From the NCBI GenBank assembly GCA_034509755.1, contig CM067545.1:45749062-45813061 (forward strand): 64,000 bases of DNA, given 5' to 3'. Below the pieces are notes generated by a model, which made no database searches, was not told the origin of the DNA, and worked only from the letters and a program-made list of their open reading frames with translations. Origin of the DNA: Anisodus tanguticus. Its lineage: Eukaryota; Streptophyta; Magnoliopsida; Solanales; Solanaceae. Shown in pieces: positions 11,185-21,657 of this stretch. A program made the position numbers and the translations under genes. Each line of letters starts with the position of its first letter. The first letter of the stretch is position 1.

Positions 11185-11462
11185 ATGGGCATAACAATGT
11201 TATCTTGGAACGCGACTCAAAAGATAGTTATAGAGATTATTAAAGGCAGCTATTGGCAAATGAAGGCACCATCACCCTAATTCAAACTATTACAAGGATA
11301 ATTAATTGCGAGGTCCGACATAGCTATAGAAAAGTCAATCAAATCGCATATAGTTTAGCTAAATGGAGTATTACAAATGAGAACCTGATGAGTTTCACGC
11401 ATTCTAATCTCTCCCTCCACGACTATTGGACCTTACAGACTAGATCTCGTACAAATGACGCA
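11185..11462 (+). pseudogene. RNase H-like (RVT_3) C-terminal fragment
   Basis: After a frame change near 11250, the translation reads NVILERDSKDSYRDY, then a stop, then ANEGTITLIQTITRIINCEV and RHSYRKVNQIAYSLAKWS. The ERDS acidic strand, and the RHSYR-N-A-LA ending, are the C-terminal half of the plant RVT_3 RNase H-like domain. The N-terminal half is absent here. It is the same family as 2590-3240 but the two pieces lie 8 kb apart and on either side of the copia element. Confidence 0.65.
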
Positions 11463-11559
11463 TAAACACAAGAGGAATACTTTTGTAGAATTATTAATTT
11501 GGGTCCAGTTGAGTTGCTGTCGCTAATTTTTTGCCTAACATATAGACCCTCTTCTATAT

Positions 11560-12060
11560 TTTTGCAGAAGTTAGTATAAAGAAGGATCAAGACATATCAT
11601 TTAGAGTGCAAATTAAGTGATGTGACAGAGGAGGCGGAGGTGAAAGTGAAGATCGATACACAAGTCATATAAAAAAAAGTAGTTTCAAGTATTTTGGGTC
11701 CATAATACAAGAAGACGTGGAAATTGAATGTAATGTCGCTCATCGCATTGGGGTGGGATGGATGGAATGGAGGCTCTCGCATCAGGGGTACTGTGCGATA
11801 AGAATGTGTCACCAAGGCTTAAAGGTAAATTCTACAAAGTGGTGGTTAGATCGACCTTGTTGTATGAGGCAGAGTGTTGGTCAGTAAAAAATGCCACGTT
11901 CAAAATATGAGTATAACAAAGATGAGAGTGCTCATATGAATGTGTGGCATACTAAGAGGGATATAATTATGAACGAAGAAGTTATACGGGGCAAGGTGGA
12001 AGTGACCCCTGTGGGAGATAAGATGAGAGAAACGAAATTGAGATAGTTCGGACATGTGAA
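11560..12060 (+). mobile_element. RTE-LINE fragment (C-terminal part of the RT polyprotein)
   Basis: The translation with frame changes gives FRVQIK-DVTEEAEVKVKIDT, FKYFGSIIQEDVEIE, HRIGVGWMEWRLASGVLCD and LKGKFYKVVVRSTLL. This matches the RT C-terminal region of the LINE at 54271-58704. It is broken by stops after 11905, and neither the catalytic FxDD block nor the 3' tail is present. It joins the P450 remnant at about 12060. Confidence 0.75.
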
Positions 12061-12062
12061 GA

Positions 12063-12540
12063 CCCCTTTGATTAACTTCAACTTGATAATTATGGATAAT
12101 AACAGAAGCCACAACTTTCATTTGAATGAATGTCACTTCTTTCCCTAAATAAGTCCTTGGCCCTGCATTGGAAGCCAAGAACTTATACGAAGGTCAATGC
12201 TTTACCGTTCCTCTCTCTGAAATTCATCTTTCTGGATTGAATTCTAAATAATCTTTTCCCCATATAGACTCCATGAGAACATCCTCTCATATTGGGATGA
12301 ACCTGATTTCCACTTGGGAGAATATCCGGTTCTTGTGGAGTCTTGTGTTCAAATGGCACTACATATAGATTCACACAATAATTCATGCAAGTAAATTCCA
12401 TTTTTTGACATGTTCGCATAAAAAAGCCTCAGTTTTGATGATGTTGTCAACGCAGATAATTTCCATGAGTTCTTCCCACGAGTAATATCTCAATTCGTTA
12501 GTGGTATTGTCCAATTTGGATATAGGTTTGGATGACTTTA
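12063..12540 (-). pseudogene. Cytochrome P450 pseudogene, CYP86-clan (CYP96-like), C-terminal part
   Basis: On the minus strand the order is YYSWEELMEII, an IYLHELLCESI stretch, VPFEHKTPQEPDILPSGNQV, a W-G-K-D-Y-L-E-F-N-P-E-R stretch, YKFLASNAGPRTYLGKEVTF and QMKVVASVIIHNYQVEV. This is the K-helix to heme-binding order of the fatty-acid or alkane hydroxylase clan CYP86/CYP96. Frameshifts separate the blocks. The heme-ligand cysteine of the GPRTCLGK motif is tyrosine here (TAT, + strand 12149-12151), which would abolish heme-thiolate binding. The N-terminal two thirds are missing and a LINE fragment abuts the 3' end. The subfamily is judged by motif only. Confidence 0.75.
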
Positions 12541-13254
12541 AAACACATTACTATAGGGTACGACTTACTTATTTATGTAGCGAAACATCACTCCTGTGTT
12601 TTTATGTGAAATTTACTTGTAGTGTTATTTATTCTTTGGGCCTAGGGTCGCACATTCTTAAAATCCATCACTAGGATCTAAGACTTTCTTCCTCATACAT
12701 CCACCATCTCTCCCATGCTTGTCTGATGGAATTTGTTTAGGATGTTCTACTTAATTTCTTATTGGGGTGTATGCAACACCCTAGACAAACTTTACGTACA
12801 TAGACAAAACACAAGTGAAATGTTGGGTATATGAATAAGCAATCCATATACCTAGTGAGTTGTTTTAACTTAAAGTCATGTTGCGCCTAGGTAAAAAAGG
12901 TAATTATAACTAATGAGTTGAGCTTTATCTTTTTGTTATTAGAGCCGCTCAGCGTGCAACAATGGTAAGATAAATCTCAGCGTTCCATAAATTTTGACCA
13001 TATTGAGGCGACACATTTTGAGCACAAAACATGACTAATGCATGGAGCTTCCTGGCGTAGGGACCATGCAACATGTTAAACCCTCTTGGAGAGTGTAAGG
13101 CGTGAAGGTAAAAGTCTTACACTCTTTGCTCACACCATAGCGAGGGTAAGGCGTGAGATGTGTTTTTGGACAAGAGAAACAGAGGTCAGGAAAAACAGTT
13201 TGGAGGTCGGCATCACATAAGTAACGCCACAAACCCGTTTGACAAGGTTATCAG
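12541..13254. other. Intergenic, nothing recognised
   Basis: It contains a locally repeated AAGGCGTGA word at about 13097 and 13147, but no coding or mobile-element signature I can support. Confidence 0.45.
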
Positions 13255-13595
13255 TGTTAAGAGTCCCACATCGAATATGAAATGAGAACATGTACTCCTT
13301 ATATGGACTTAGACAATTCCCACCCTACAAGCTAGTTTTTTGGGTTGAGTTAGGCTCAAGATTCATTCTTTACATTGTATCAGAGCCAGACTCATTCTAA
13401 TTCTTTGTTCACCGATGTTGGGCCCCAAAATTATATTATCCACGCTTCAGTTAACAAAGTCTGGGCATGCGAGGAGTGTTAAGAGTCCTACATCGGATAT
13501 GGAATGGAAACATGTACTCCTTATATGGACTTAGACAATCCTCCCCCTACAAGTTAGTTTTTTGGTTGAGTTAGGCCCAAGATCCATTCTTTACA
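13255..13595. mobile_element. TRIM-like miniature LTR element
   Basis: Two direct ~120-bp repeats, 13255-13374 and 13477-13595, both run from TGTTAAGAGTCC to CATTCTTTACA. The ~100-bp interior begins TTGTATCAGAGCCAGA, close to the initiator-methionine tRNA primer site, and ends in the purine-rich GCGAGGAG before the second repeat. TG...CA ends, primer site and polypurine tract together define a TRIM. I found no matching target-site duplication (ATCAG on the left, ATTCA on the right). It has no coding capacity. Confidence 0.75.
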
Positions 13596-13979
13596 ATTCA
13601 TTCTTTATATAGGTTGTTCGCTAATTAATATTTAATTAGTTGTATGTATGTAGCTATAAAAGTAATTCCTTTCTCTTAAGTGAATTAGATTCGCATTATT
13701 CAAGACTAAAGTTGATATGACGCTATTGTTTAAAAGTATAAATGATTACAAATATATGTTAATTATACATTTCTCTTAGTCTCCTTTCAAAGTTTTTTAT
13801 CTTCATTTTGTCATCAATAAAATCAAGATATTTGTAAAATTAACTCTTTTAGAAAAGTTTATTTTACTCGAATTCATGTTATCATTCTTACTCGCAGACA
13901 AGGAAGCAACGGCGAAGAAAATGTTATCTCAAATATTTCATCTTTTACTTTCTATAGCCTACAACAATAACTATATCAT
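13596..13979. other. AT-rich intergenic, nothing recognised
   Basis: A short repeat of ATTCATTCTTTA spans the right edge of the TRIM. No gene is supported. Confidence 0.5.
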
Positions 13980-14095
13980 ATTCAGTGAAATCTAACAAGT
14001 GGGTTCTGGGGAGGGTAGAGTGTACGCAGACCTTACCCCTACCTTGAGAGGTAGAGATGATGTATCTGATAGATCTCCGGCTCAAGAAAAAACAT
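13980..14095 (-). mobile_element. RTE-LINE 3' tail or TTG-tailed SINE copy
   Basis: The + strand reads CATATTCAGTGAAATC, GGGGAGGGTAGAGTGTACGC, CTTACCCCTACC and CCGGCTCAAG, the same 3' block as at 10488 and 54271. The CAA tail is reduced. Confidence 0.7.
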
Positions 14096-14312
14096 TAATT
14101 TCAAAGCAGGTCGGAAAAGCAAATAACAAAAGTGAAGAAACCCCAATGAATACCATAGAAAACATCACAAAGCATTCTAAAAAGGGAACAAGAACTACAA
14201 CAAACTAACATGATAATTGAAGTACAAAAAATAGTAGATAATAACATAAATTGATAGACACGAAACTACAGGAGAATTACTACGACTACTATTATAGAAG
14301 GATAAGAGAGAC

Positions 14313-16829
14313 TGTCACGACCCAAAATATCATAAGTCGTAATGGCACCTATTTCCCACCAATAGGTCAGCCAACCTAAGTGATTACAAGCAATAAAGCA
14401 AATACGCAGAAGGAGTAAAAAGAAGAACCATTATCCGTAATACTAAGTCTTTATAAATAAAAAATGCGGAAGAATGAAATCCAAATACAAATCTCAATCC
14501 ACCAAAGTCTGGTATCATAAGTACAAGAGCCTCTAATAATAGAAAATACAAATCTGATAATGTGAATACACCGTCCAAAATCAAAAGAAAAGACAATGAT
14601 AAAGTGATAAAAGAAGGAGGGGTGCTACGAATCAGCCAACAGCTCACCACGACCACCATATAAAGCTTAGCACGATCTCACTCGTCCTACGAAGTCCACT
14701 GGTACTCGAAGTCGAATCTATCTAAAATGTGCAACGAGTGTTGAATAAGTAGGGGAAACACTTGTACTTAGTATGTCTCATAAACTGATAACAAAAGAAG
14801 TAGTGATGAAGTAAAGTAGAGAATCTCCCTTTTATCTTACCTAATACTTAGTCAATAACCCAAATCATCATCAAAACCGAGTGTATGAGGAATCCATATG
14901 AAGCACTTACTCAGACAATTAAATAGTCAGATAGGCAAGAATTCAATCACATAACCAAGTAAGGGAAATAATAAAATGCAATGCAATGTAATATACTCCA
15001 TATACATACAGAGTCTATCCGAAATTATCAGACCTCTCAGGTCACGTCGGGTCTAGGCCTCCCAAGACCTAATCATGCTCCGAACTATATGAAATCACTT
15101 ACCTTGCATTATAATGCAACCTATTGCAAGCGTGCAACCCGATTCCTTCGTAATCGTATGCATAATGAACGTATAAAAGTATGAACAACTCAACAATTGG
15201 ACTTAATAGCCGATCATTCGCATAAATTCATCAATTACAGATTAAATAGCCAAAATCCATTTTTATTCAGGGATGTGGTTATCATGAGTGGACGAGATTA
15301 TTAATGATTACACACAATCAAATAAAATATAACATGTAGCACATAATAGCTAGTGCTCATATGTTTTGGCATTCTCGGGTCACGACACGTATCTACAAGT
15401 ACATCACAACCCCAATATATACACTAGTACTCGTAACAATGCATGTCATATCACGGATATGAGACTCTCCGTTACTCCCTTACCCCTTTATTAATTTATT
15501 TTTAGCCTTTAATTAATGAAAACGTCCCTCAAGTGAAGTCAAGTCTTAACATACTTCAAAAGTTGAGCAACGTGCAACAAACCTTCAAGAAATGGCCTTT
15601 CTCTTCCATAAAGCCTTGAATCAAACCAAATATATCAAGTACGCTATCTACATGAGTATACGAGTCAGTAGATACCCATATTGTTATACTTATAGCCAGA
15701 ACCGAAAACAAACTCAAGATAGTCAAACTCGAGCCCCAATGGTAAAACTGGAATTTTATTTTAGAAATAGCTTACTCATAGGTTAAATAGGCTAAATCCA
15801 AAAAATCATCCAAAATTAATCATGGAATTGACCTCCAATGTCATGAAAAACTCAATTTCAACTTAGGCTAAAACCCCCCAATTTTCTTAACCCAAACCAT
15901 GATTTAAACTACAATTTAATGATAGACATTAGGAGAGAATAATAAAATTAGGGTTAGATTCTTACCCCCAAGCTTAAACGAGCAAAACCCCTTTGAAATT
16001 ACTCCAATGCGAGCTCTAAAACTTGAAATATGGTAAAATGAAGTCTAAGTTCGAAATGAAAAATTAAATCACTGCTACAATGATTTCTTTAATCGTGATC
16101 TCGGACAGAGCATCGCAATCGCAATGCCTCTCCGTGACTCAACCCAGAAATCCCATTCACGATCGCGAGGCCTCGCCGCAACCTTGAAGACTACTGATCC
16201 AACCCATTTCCCAGCCCCTTCTACGTGAACGTAGAGGTTTCCATGCGATCGTGATAGCCAACCCCGCCAAGGCAATGCAATCGCGAAAAAAGGTGTCTGG
16301 CATCAGAAAACCCGCCACCTCACCAAAGTTGGAAAATTTAGTTTCGACCCCCGAAACTCATTCGATATCCCCCAGAAACAAATCAAATATGCATTCAAGT
16401 CATAAAACAAGCTACGGACTTATTCGCTCACTCAAAAATAAAAAAAATGTCGAATTAACTCGATGTTGACCGTGGTCAACTCTTAACTTCGAACCTAACT
16501 AGTTTTCAACCAACAATCTGAATCATACCAAAACCCCTCGGGACTCGAACCAACGACTCGACTAAGTCATAAATGACGTTCCAGACCTAATGGAATTAAC
16601 GAAACTCCGATACAACCTCTCTAACCTCCGATGTTGACTTTAGTCAAACTTCCTCATTTTCTTAACTCAAGAACTTTCAATTTACTATTTTTTATCCGAT
16701 ACTCACCCGTTTACCTCGACAATCACGCCACACATTCTCCCAAGTCGTAGATACTGCATTAAGGCTATGAAAAGGGTAATTGGGGGATAAAGGATTGAAA
16801 AGCTCAAAACGATCAAGTGAATCCTTACA
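14313..16829. mobile_element. Probable solo LTR of a large LTR retrotransposon
   Basis: It starts TGTCACGACCCAAAAT, a start I associate with a very common Solanaceae LTR, and runs about 2.5 kb to AGTGAATCCTTACA. The terminal region has the usual words of that family (CCTCGGGACTCGAACCAACG near 16535 and GTTGACTTTAGTCAAAC near 16632). A GC-richer block of CGATCGCGA-type words lies at 16080-16310. There is no pol coding sequence on either side, and no matching target duplication (GAGAC versus TTTCT), so it is old or rearranged. ORFs inside (14384, 15592, 16075, 16251) are chance frames. Confidence 0.55.
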
Positions 16830-17620
16830 TTTCTCTAGTCACATTCTCACTTATATCTCACATTAAAATATTTTCTAATTCAATTTAAATTTCAAATTTT
16901 GTTAATGTTAATAGAGGTTAGAAATTTTCTTCTCATTATTGCAAATCATTTTAACATTCACAATTCAAGTTAAAAATTCAATTATGCTACAAAGTAATTT
17001 AATACTTTTATAGATATTAATGCATGTAAACTTTTTGACAATGTGTAAGTTCAAAAAGTATTATATATGCAATGGTTTATTTTTTAATTATATTGACTTC
17101 TGTCTACTTGGACTTGATGAATTTTAGTAAACACATTAATACATATATCTTTTTAAGTAAAATGTTTGATTTATTTCCTTTGTGAAAGTGGAGAATTTGA
17201 TTTGGATAAATTTTTTGAGACATCTAGTGATTAATTCCAAATAAGCACATTAATATATTTTCCTTTTTAAGATAAAGTTTATATTTGTATCTATCACTGA
17301 AATTGAAAATTTTGATTTAGTTGCTTTAAAAATTTCAAATACCTTTGTATATGTTCCTTTAAATTCTATTCACACTTGCGAATTATAATTTGGTTTAATT
17401 AATTAAGTATATTAAAATATTTAAATCTTTAACTTAAAATTTTAAATTTAATTGATTTTATCAAATGCATATCATATTATGAAATCAATTTACTCTTTTA
17501 CTATTTTTGTTCATGATACTTTCAATTACATATTTGGTTAGAAATTCAATTAATCGCTAATCTGAAAAGAATTCTTGATGTATATAAACATCATGGTATT
17601 CCATTTTTTATTAGTGGCAT
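16830..17620. other. Strongly AT-rich intergenic sequence
   Basis: Long runs of A and T with no coding, repeat or mobile-element signature that I can support. Confidence 0.55.
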
Positions 17621-17657
17621 TTCTTGGTGGTTAATAAAGTTTATTTTATTCTTGTAA

Positions 17658-17875
17658 TGGAGGATAACAAACAAACAATTCGACTTTCCCAAGTGAAGAA
17701 GACTAGAGAAGCATATATGTGGGAGAACATTGAAAAGCTCAATGCGAAAGACGTAATTGAATGTGAAACATGGCTGAAGGCTACTATTTTAACGATGAAA
17801 GAACGCCTGAAAGAATTGGAAAGTGAAGCGTCATCATCGTCACAAACTTCTCTTGAGAATGCAAATGCCAAATGA
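17658..17875 (+). CDS. Possible small or partial coding region, 72 codons, unknown function
   Basis: From the ATG at 17658 the frame gives MEDNKQTIRLSQVKKTREAY, a W-E-N-I-E-K-L-N stretch, then ECETWLKATILTMKERLKEL and a serine-rich tail (SEASSSSQTSLENANAK). Composition is soluble, charged and helix-prone, and codon use looks real rather than AT noise. The helical middle faintly resembles the region after the MADS domain in plant type I MADS proteins, but there is no MADS domain upstream within 1 kb, so I do not assign it. It could be the last exon of a decayed gene. The longer start at 17624 adds residues with no support. It lies just left of the copia array. Confidence 0.35.
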
Positions 17876-18071
17876 TGCATCTAATACTTCATAAATAGAT
17901 CACCTCTACATGAACCTTTGAAATTATATCATTGGTGTGCCCTTTTATTTTATTTTATTTTTATTTTATAATGTTGCCATGATGATAGTACTAGATTTAC
18001 TTTGCAATGAATTTTATTAATGAGATACTATTTCTATTAATATATATTGTCTCCTATATGTTAGATCTCTT

Positions 18072-21000
18072 TGATAGATCCCCGGACGCAAATTGGTACA
18101 TGGACACCAGCGTCACTGCTCACATGACGTAGTACTCTCTCGTCTTATTCCAATTTGAGCAACAATCGTGACATAATTGTTGGTAATGGCAATTCAATTT
18201 CAATTCGTGGTTACGGTCATAAAACTTTGTCTCCTCCCATCCACCTCTTGTCTTGAAAAATGCCCTTCATGCCCTAACTTAATTAAAAATTTGGTGTCTA
18301 TCCGTAAATTCACCATTGATAATTGAGTTTCTGTTGATTTTGATCCTTTTGGGTTTTCTGTGAAGGATTTCAAGACGGGGATTCCTTTCATGAGATGTGA
18401 TAGTAGGGGAGATCTTTATCCTATCACACCCACATCCGGTCTCTTGAGTCAAGCCTTGCCATCTACTTTTGCAGCTCTCGCTCCTTCCTTTTGGCATGCA
18501 CGTTTGGGTCACCCTGGGTCGTCTATTGTTTCTTCCTTAAATAAAAACAATTTTATTTCTTGTAAGGGTACGCGTAGTACTCCAATTTGTCAATCTTGTC
18601 CTCTAGGAAAACTTGTTAGATTACCATTTGTAGACTATACTTCTCGTACTTTAATTCCATTTGATATTATTCATAGCGATTTATGGACATCTTCTGCTCT
18701 CGGTTCTTTGGCCCATCGTTATTATGTTCTATTTTGGATATTATTTTAATTTTTTATGGACTTTTCCCTTAGCGAAAAAAATCTCAAGTTTTTTCCACTT
18801 TTTAAATATTTAGAGCATTCATCCATACCCAGTTCAACGGAAAATCAAAAATATTCAATGTGATAATGGGTTGTTTCGGAATTTTTTTGGTACTAATTGA
18901 ATAAATTTTCATTTCTCTTATCCTCATGCGTCCTCACAAAATGGGAAAGCCGAACGTAAAATTCGTACCATTAATAATATTATCCGAACTTTGTTGGTCA
19001 ATGCTTCTGTGCCCCCTTTCTTTTGGCATCATGCTCTACAAATGGCTACATATCTTCTTAACATACTTCCTACCAAAGTTTTGGCATATACATCCCCTCT
19101 TCAAATCTTATATAATAAGACTTCTTCATATTCACATCTTAGGGTCTTTGGATACTTGTGTTATCCACTATTTTCGTCCACCACAATTAACAAACTTCAG
19201 ACCAGTTCTACCCCTTGTGTATTTTTGGGTTATCCGTCTAATCATCATGGTTACAAATATTTTGATTTATCATCTAATAAAATCATCACTAGTCGCCATG
19301 TTATTTCTGATGAAACCCAATTTCCGTTTGCTAACGCGAGTACTCCGTGCCTAGTTCGTATAATTTTTTGAACGACGCTGTCTCTCCGTATATTATCCAC
19401 CATTTTGGACTTATCTTGCACCCATAAATCGCCACCGGGCCAACTGCCCGCTGGACCTCCTACCACTATTTCAGGTCCCCTGCCCATTTCTTCCGTCTCG
19501 GGTCCAGAAACTGGGCCAAATATTCAGCCCAGTTCTGCCCCTACTACTGTTCTCGGTCCATATCCAGTTTTGGCTTCCAATATTGGGCCAGCAGGCCCAC
19601 TGCCTGCTGGCCAGTCCGTCACCCCGCCAATTTTATCCCAAAATCCACCCAATTCTCCCCCGAGTCACATACCAGTCACTCGTAGTCAACGGGGTATTTT
19701 TAAACCAAAAAGACATTTTAATCTACATTCTAATGTTCTTAAATCCTCCTACCCCATAACCCAGTGTCCGCATTAAATTATCCAAATTGGAAATTGGCTA
19801 TAAATGACGAATATGATGCTCTTATTGAAAATAAGACGTGGGAGTTAGTACCCCGTCCTTCAGTTGTTAATATTATTCGGTCTATGTGGATTTTTACTCA
19901 TAAGGATAATTCTGAAGATTCTTTTGTGAGGTATACGGCTCGTCTTGTAGGTGATGGTAAGACTCATCATGTTGGCATGGATTGTGGTGAGACGTTTAGT
20001 CCGGTGGTCAAATCGGCTACCATTCGCACTGTTCTCAATATGGCTCTTTCGAAGGCTTGGTCTATTCATCAGTTAGATGTGAAGAATGCTTTCTTACATG
20101 GTGATCTTAAGGAGACCGTTTACATGCATCAGCCTTTAGGTTTTCGCGACCCCAAATATCATCATCATGTCTGTTTATTGAAGAAGTTCTTATATGGGCT
20201 TAAGCATGCCCCACGGGCTTAGTATAAGAGATTTGCATACTATGTTTCATCTATTGGATTTTCACACAGCAGGTCGGATAATTCATTATTCATATATCAT
20301 CGTGATACTTCCCTGACTTATATACTATTATATGTGGATGATATTATCTTGACTGCTTCTTCTGATGTTTTGCGAAAGTCTATCATGACAATGCTCAGTT
20401 CTGAGTTTGCTCTGAAAGACTTAGGGCCCTTGAGTTACTTTTTGGAGATTGTTGTCACTCGTCATGCAGGTGGATTATTCTTATCACAACGGAAGTATGC
20501 AGTTGAGATCATTGAGCGAGCTGGTATGTCCTCGTGCAAGTCTACTTCTACTCCAATTGATACTAAACCCAAGATGGGTGCTGCTGATGGCTCCCCATAC
20601 GAGGATCTGATCCACTATTGCAATCTTGCAGGGGCTCTTTAGTAACTTACTTTCACCAGACCAGATATTACGTATGTCGTACATCAGGTGTGTTTGTTTA
20701 TGCATGATCCCAGGGTTGAGCACATGAATGCGCAGCATTATTCGATACATCCATGGAACACTTGACTATAGATTACATTTATATCCTTCATCGACATCTA
20801 CACTTGTCTCGTATACAGATGCTGATTGGGGTGGTTGTCCAGTTACCAAACGCTCTACGTTCGGCTATTGTATGTTTCTTGATAATAACTTGGTATCATG
20901 ATCTGCGAAGCGTCAGTCTATATTATCACGCTCTAGTGTAGAGGTCGAGTATCGAGGGGTAGCCAATGTGGTCTCTGAATCCTATTGGTTACGTAATCTT

Positions 21001-21246
21001 CTTTTAGAGCTTCATTGTCCTATTCAGAAGCTACATTGGTTTATTGTGATAATATTAGTGTCGTCTACCTTTCTGGTAATCCGGTTCAACACCATCGCAC
21101 TAAACACATCGAGATGGATATTTACTTTGTTCACTAAAAGGTAGCTCGTGGACAAGTACGCGTCTGCCATGTCCCTTCCAGGTATCAAATTTTTGACATA
21201 TTTACTAAGGGTCTTCCATCACGGACTGACTTAGTACAAAATCGGT
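18072..21246 (+). pseudogene. Array unit A: protease, integrase, RT and RNase H of copia, 5'-truncated
   Basis: It begins in the protease with WYMDTSVTAHMT and a stop; the active-site glycine of DTG is serine here. GAG-pre-integrase follows (FWHARLGHPGSSIVSSLNK, CQSCPLGKLVRLPF), then an integrase core broken into frames at 18360-18749 and 18991-19371, a proline-rich linker (19405-19776), and RT (NYPNWKLAINDEYDALIENK, HQLDVKNAFLHGDLKETVYM) with an in-frame TAG at 20221 after HAPRA. Next come the intact catalytic YVDDIILTASS at about 20328 and RNase H to about 21245. It is the only unit in the array that keeps integrase. Gag is absent. It is non-functional. Confidence 0.85.
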
Positions 21247-21482
21247 TGTTAAACCAGTGATATACACAGTGTATACATATCGTGTATATCACGTATTAAT
21301 GGCTATTTTAGGTGATGTTTTGATGTAATTAGAATTGTACACTTACCATAATTTTATAGTTATTGTACAAGTAGAATAATATATTAAGAGTAGAATAGGA
21401 ATATAATTTTCTTGTTATGAAAAATTATAAATTGTATATATACTTTTCATTAATGAAAATAATCAAGGGATTATTTCTTCCA
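21247..21482 (+). repeat. Shared LTR between units A and B
   Basis: It starts TGTTAAACCAGTGATATACA and ends GGGATTATTTCTTCCA. Compared with the complete LTR at 29202, it lacks the first ~70 bp and the polypurine tract before it. A near-palindromic block of GATATACAC and GTGTATATC words fills the first 60 bp. Confidence 0.85.
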
Positions 21483-21494
21483 TGGTATCAGAAG
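21483..21494 (+). promoter_or_regulatory. Primer binding site of unit B
   Basis: TGGTATCAGAAG directly follows the LTR and matches the start of the initiator-methionine tRNA site TGGTATCAGAGC. The same sequence follows the LTRs at 24484 and 26398. Confidence 0.8.
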
Positions 21495-21657
21495 TCTAGG
21501 TCTTACAAAAACCTTAAACTCTTCTGCGTATTTGGCTCGAATTCCGAGACCTCTTCTCAGATTTTGCTCGCCGAAAAATCCTCCTCCCATACCAAATTTT
21601 CTCCTTCTTTCCCAAATTTTTCTTCCTAATCTCTACTTCTCCTAGTGTTCTTTCGTC

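Noticed and set aside
14384..16469. Small frames inside the LTR-like region
   Set aside because: No domains and no consistent coding composition; they follow LTR sequence.
18926..19354. 142-codon + strand frame in unit A
   Set aside because: It is a shadow of the integrase frame at 18991-19371.
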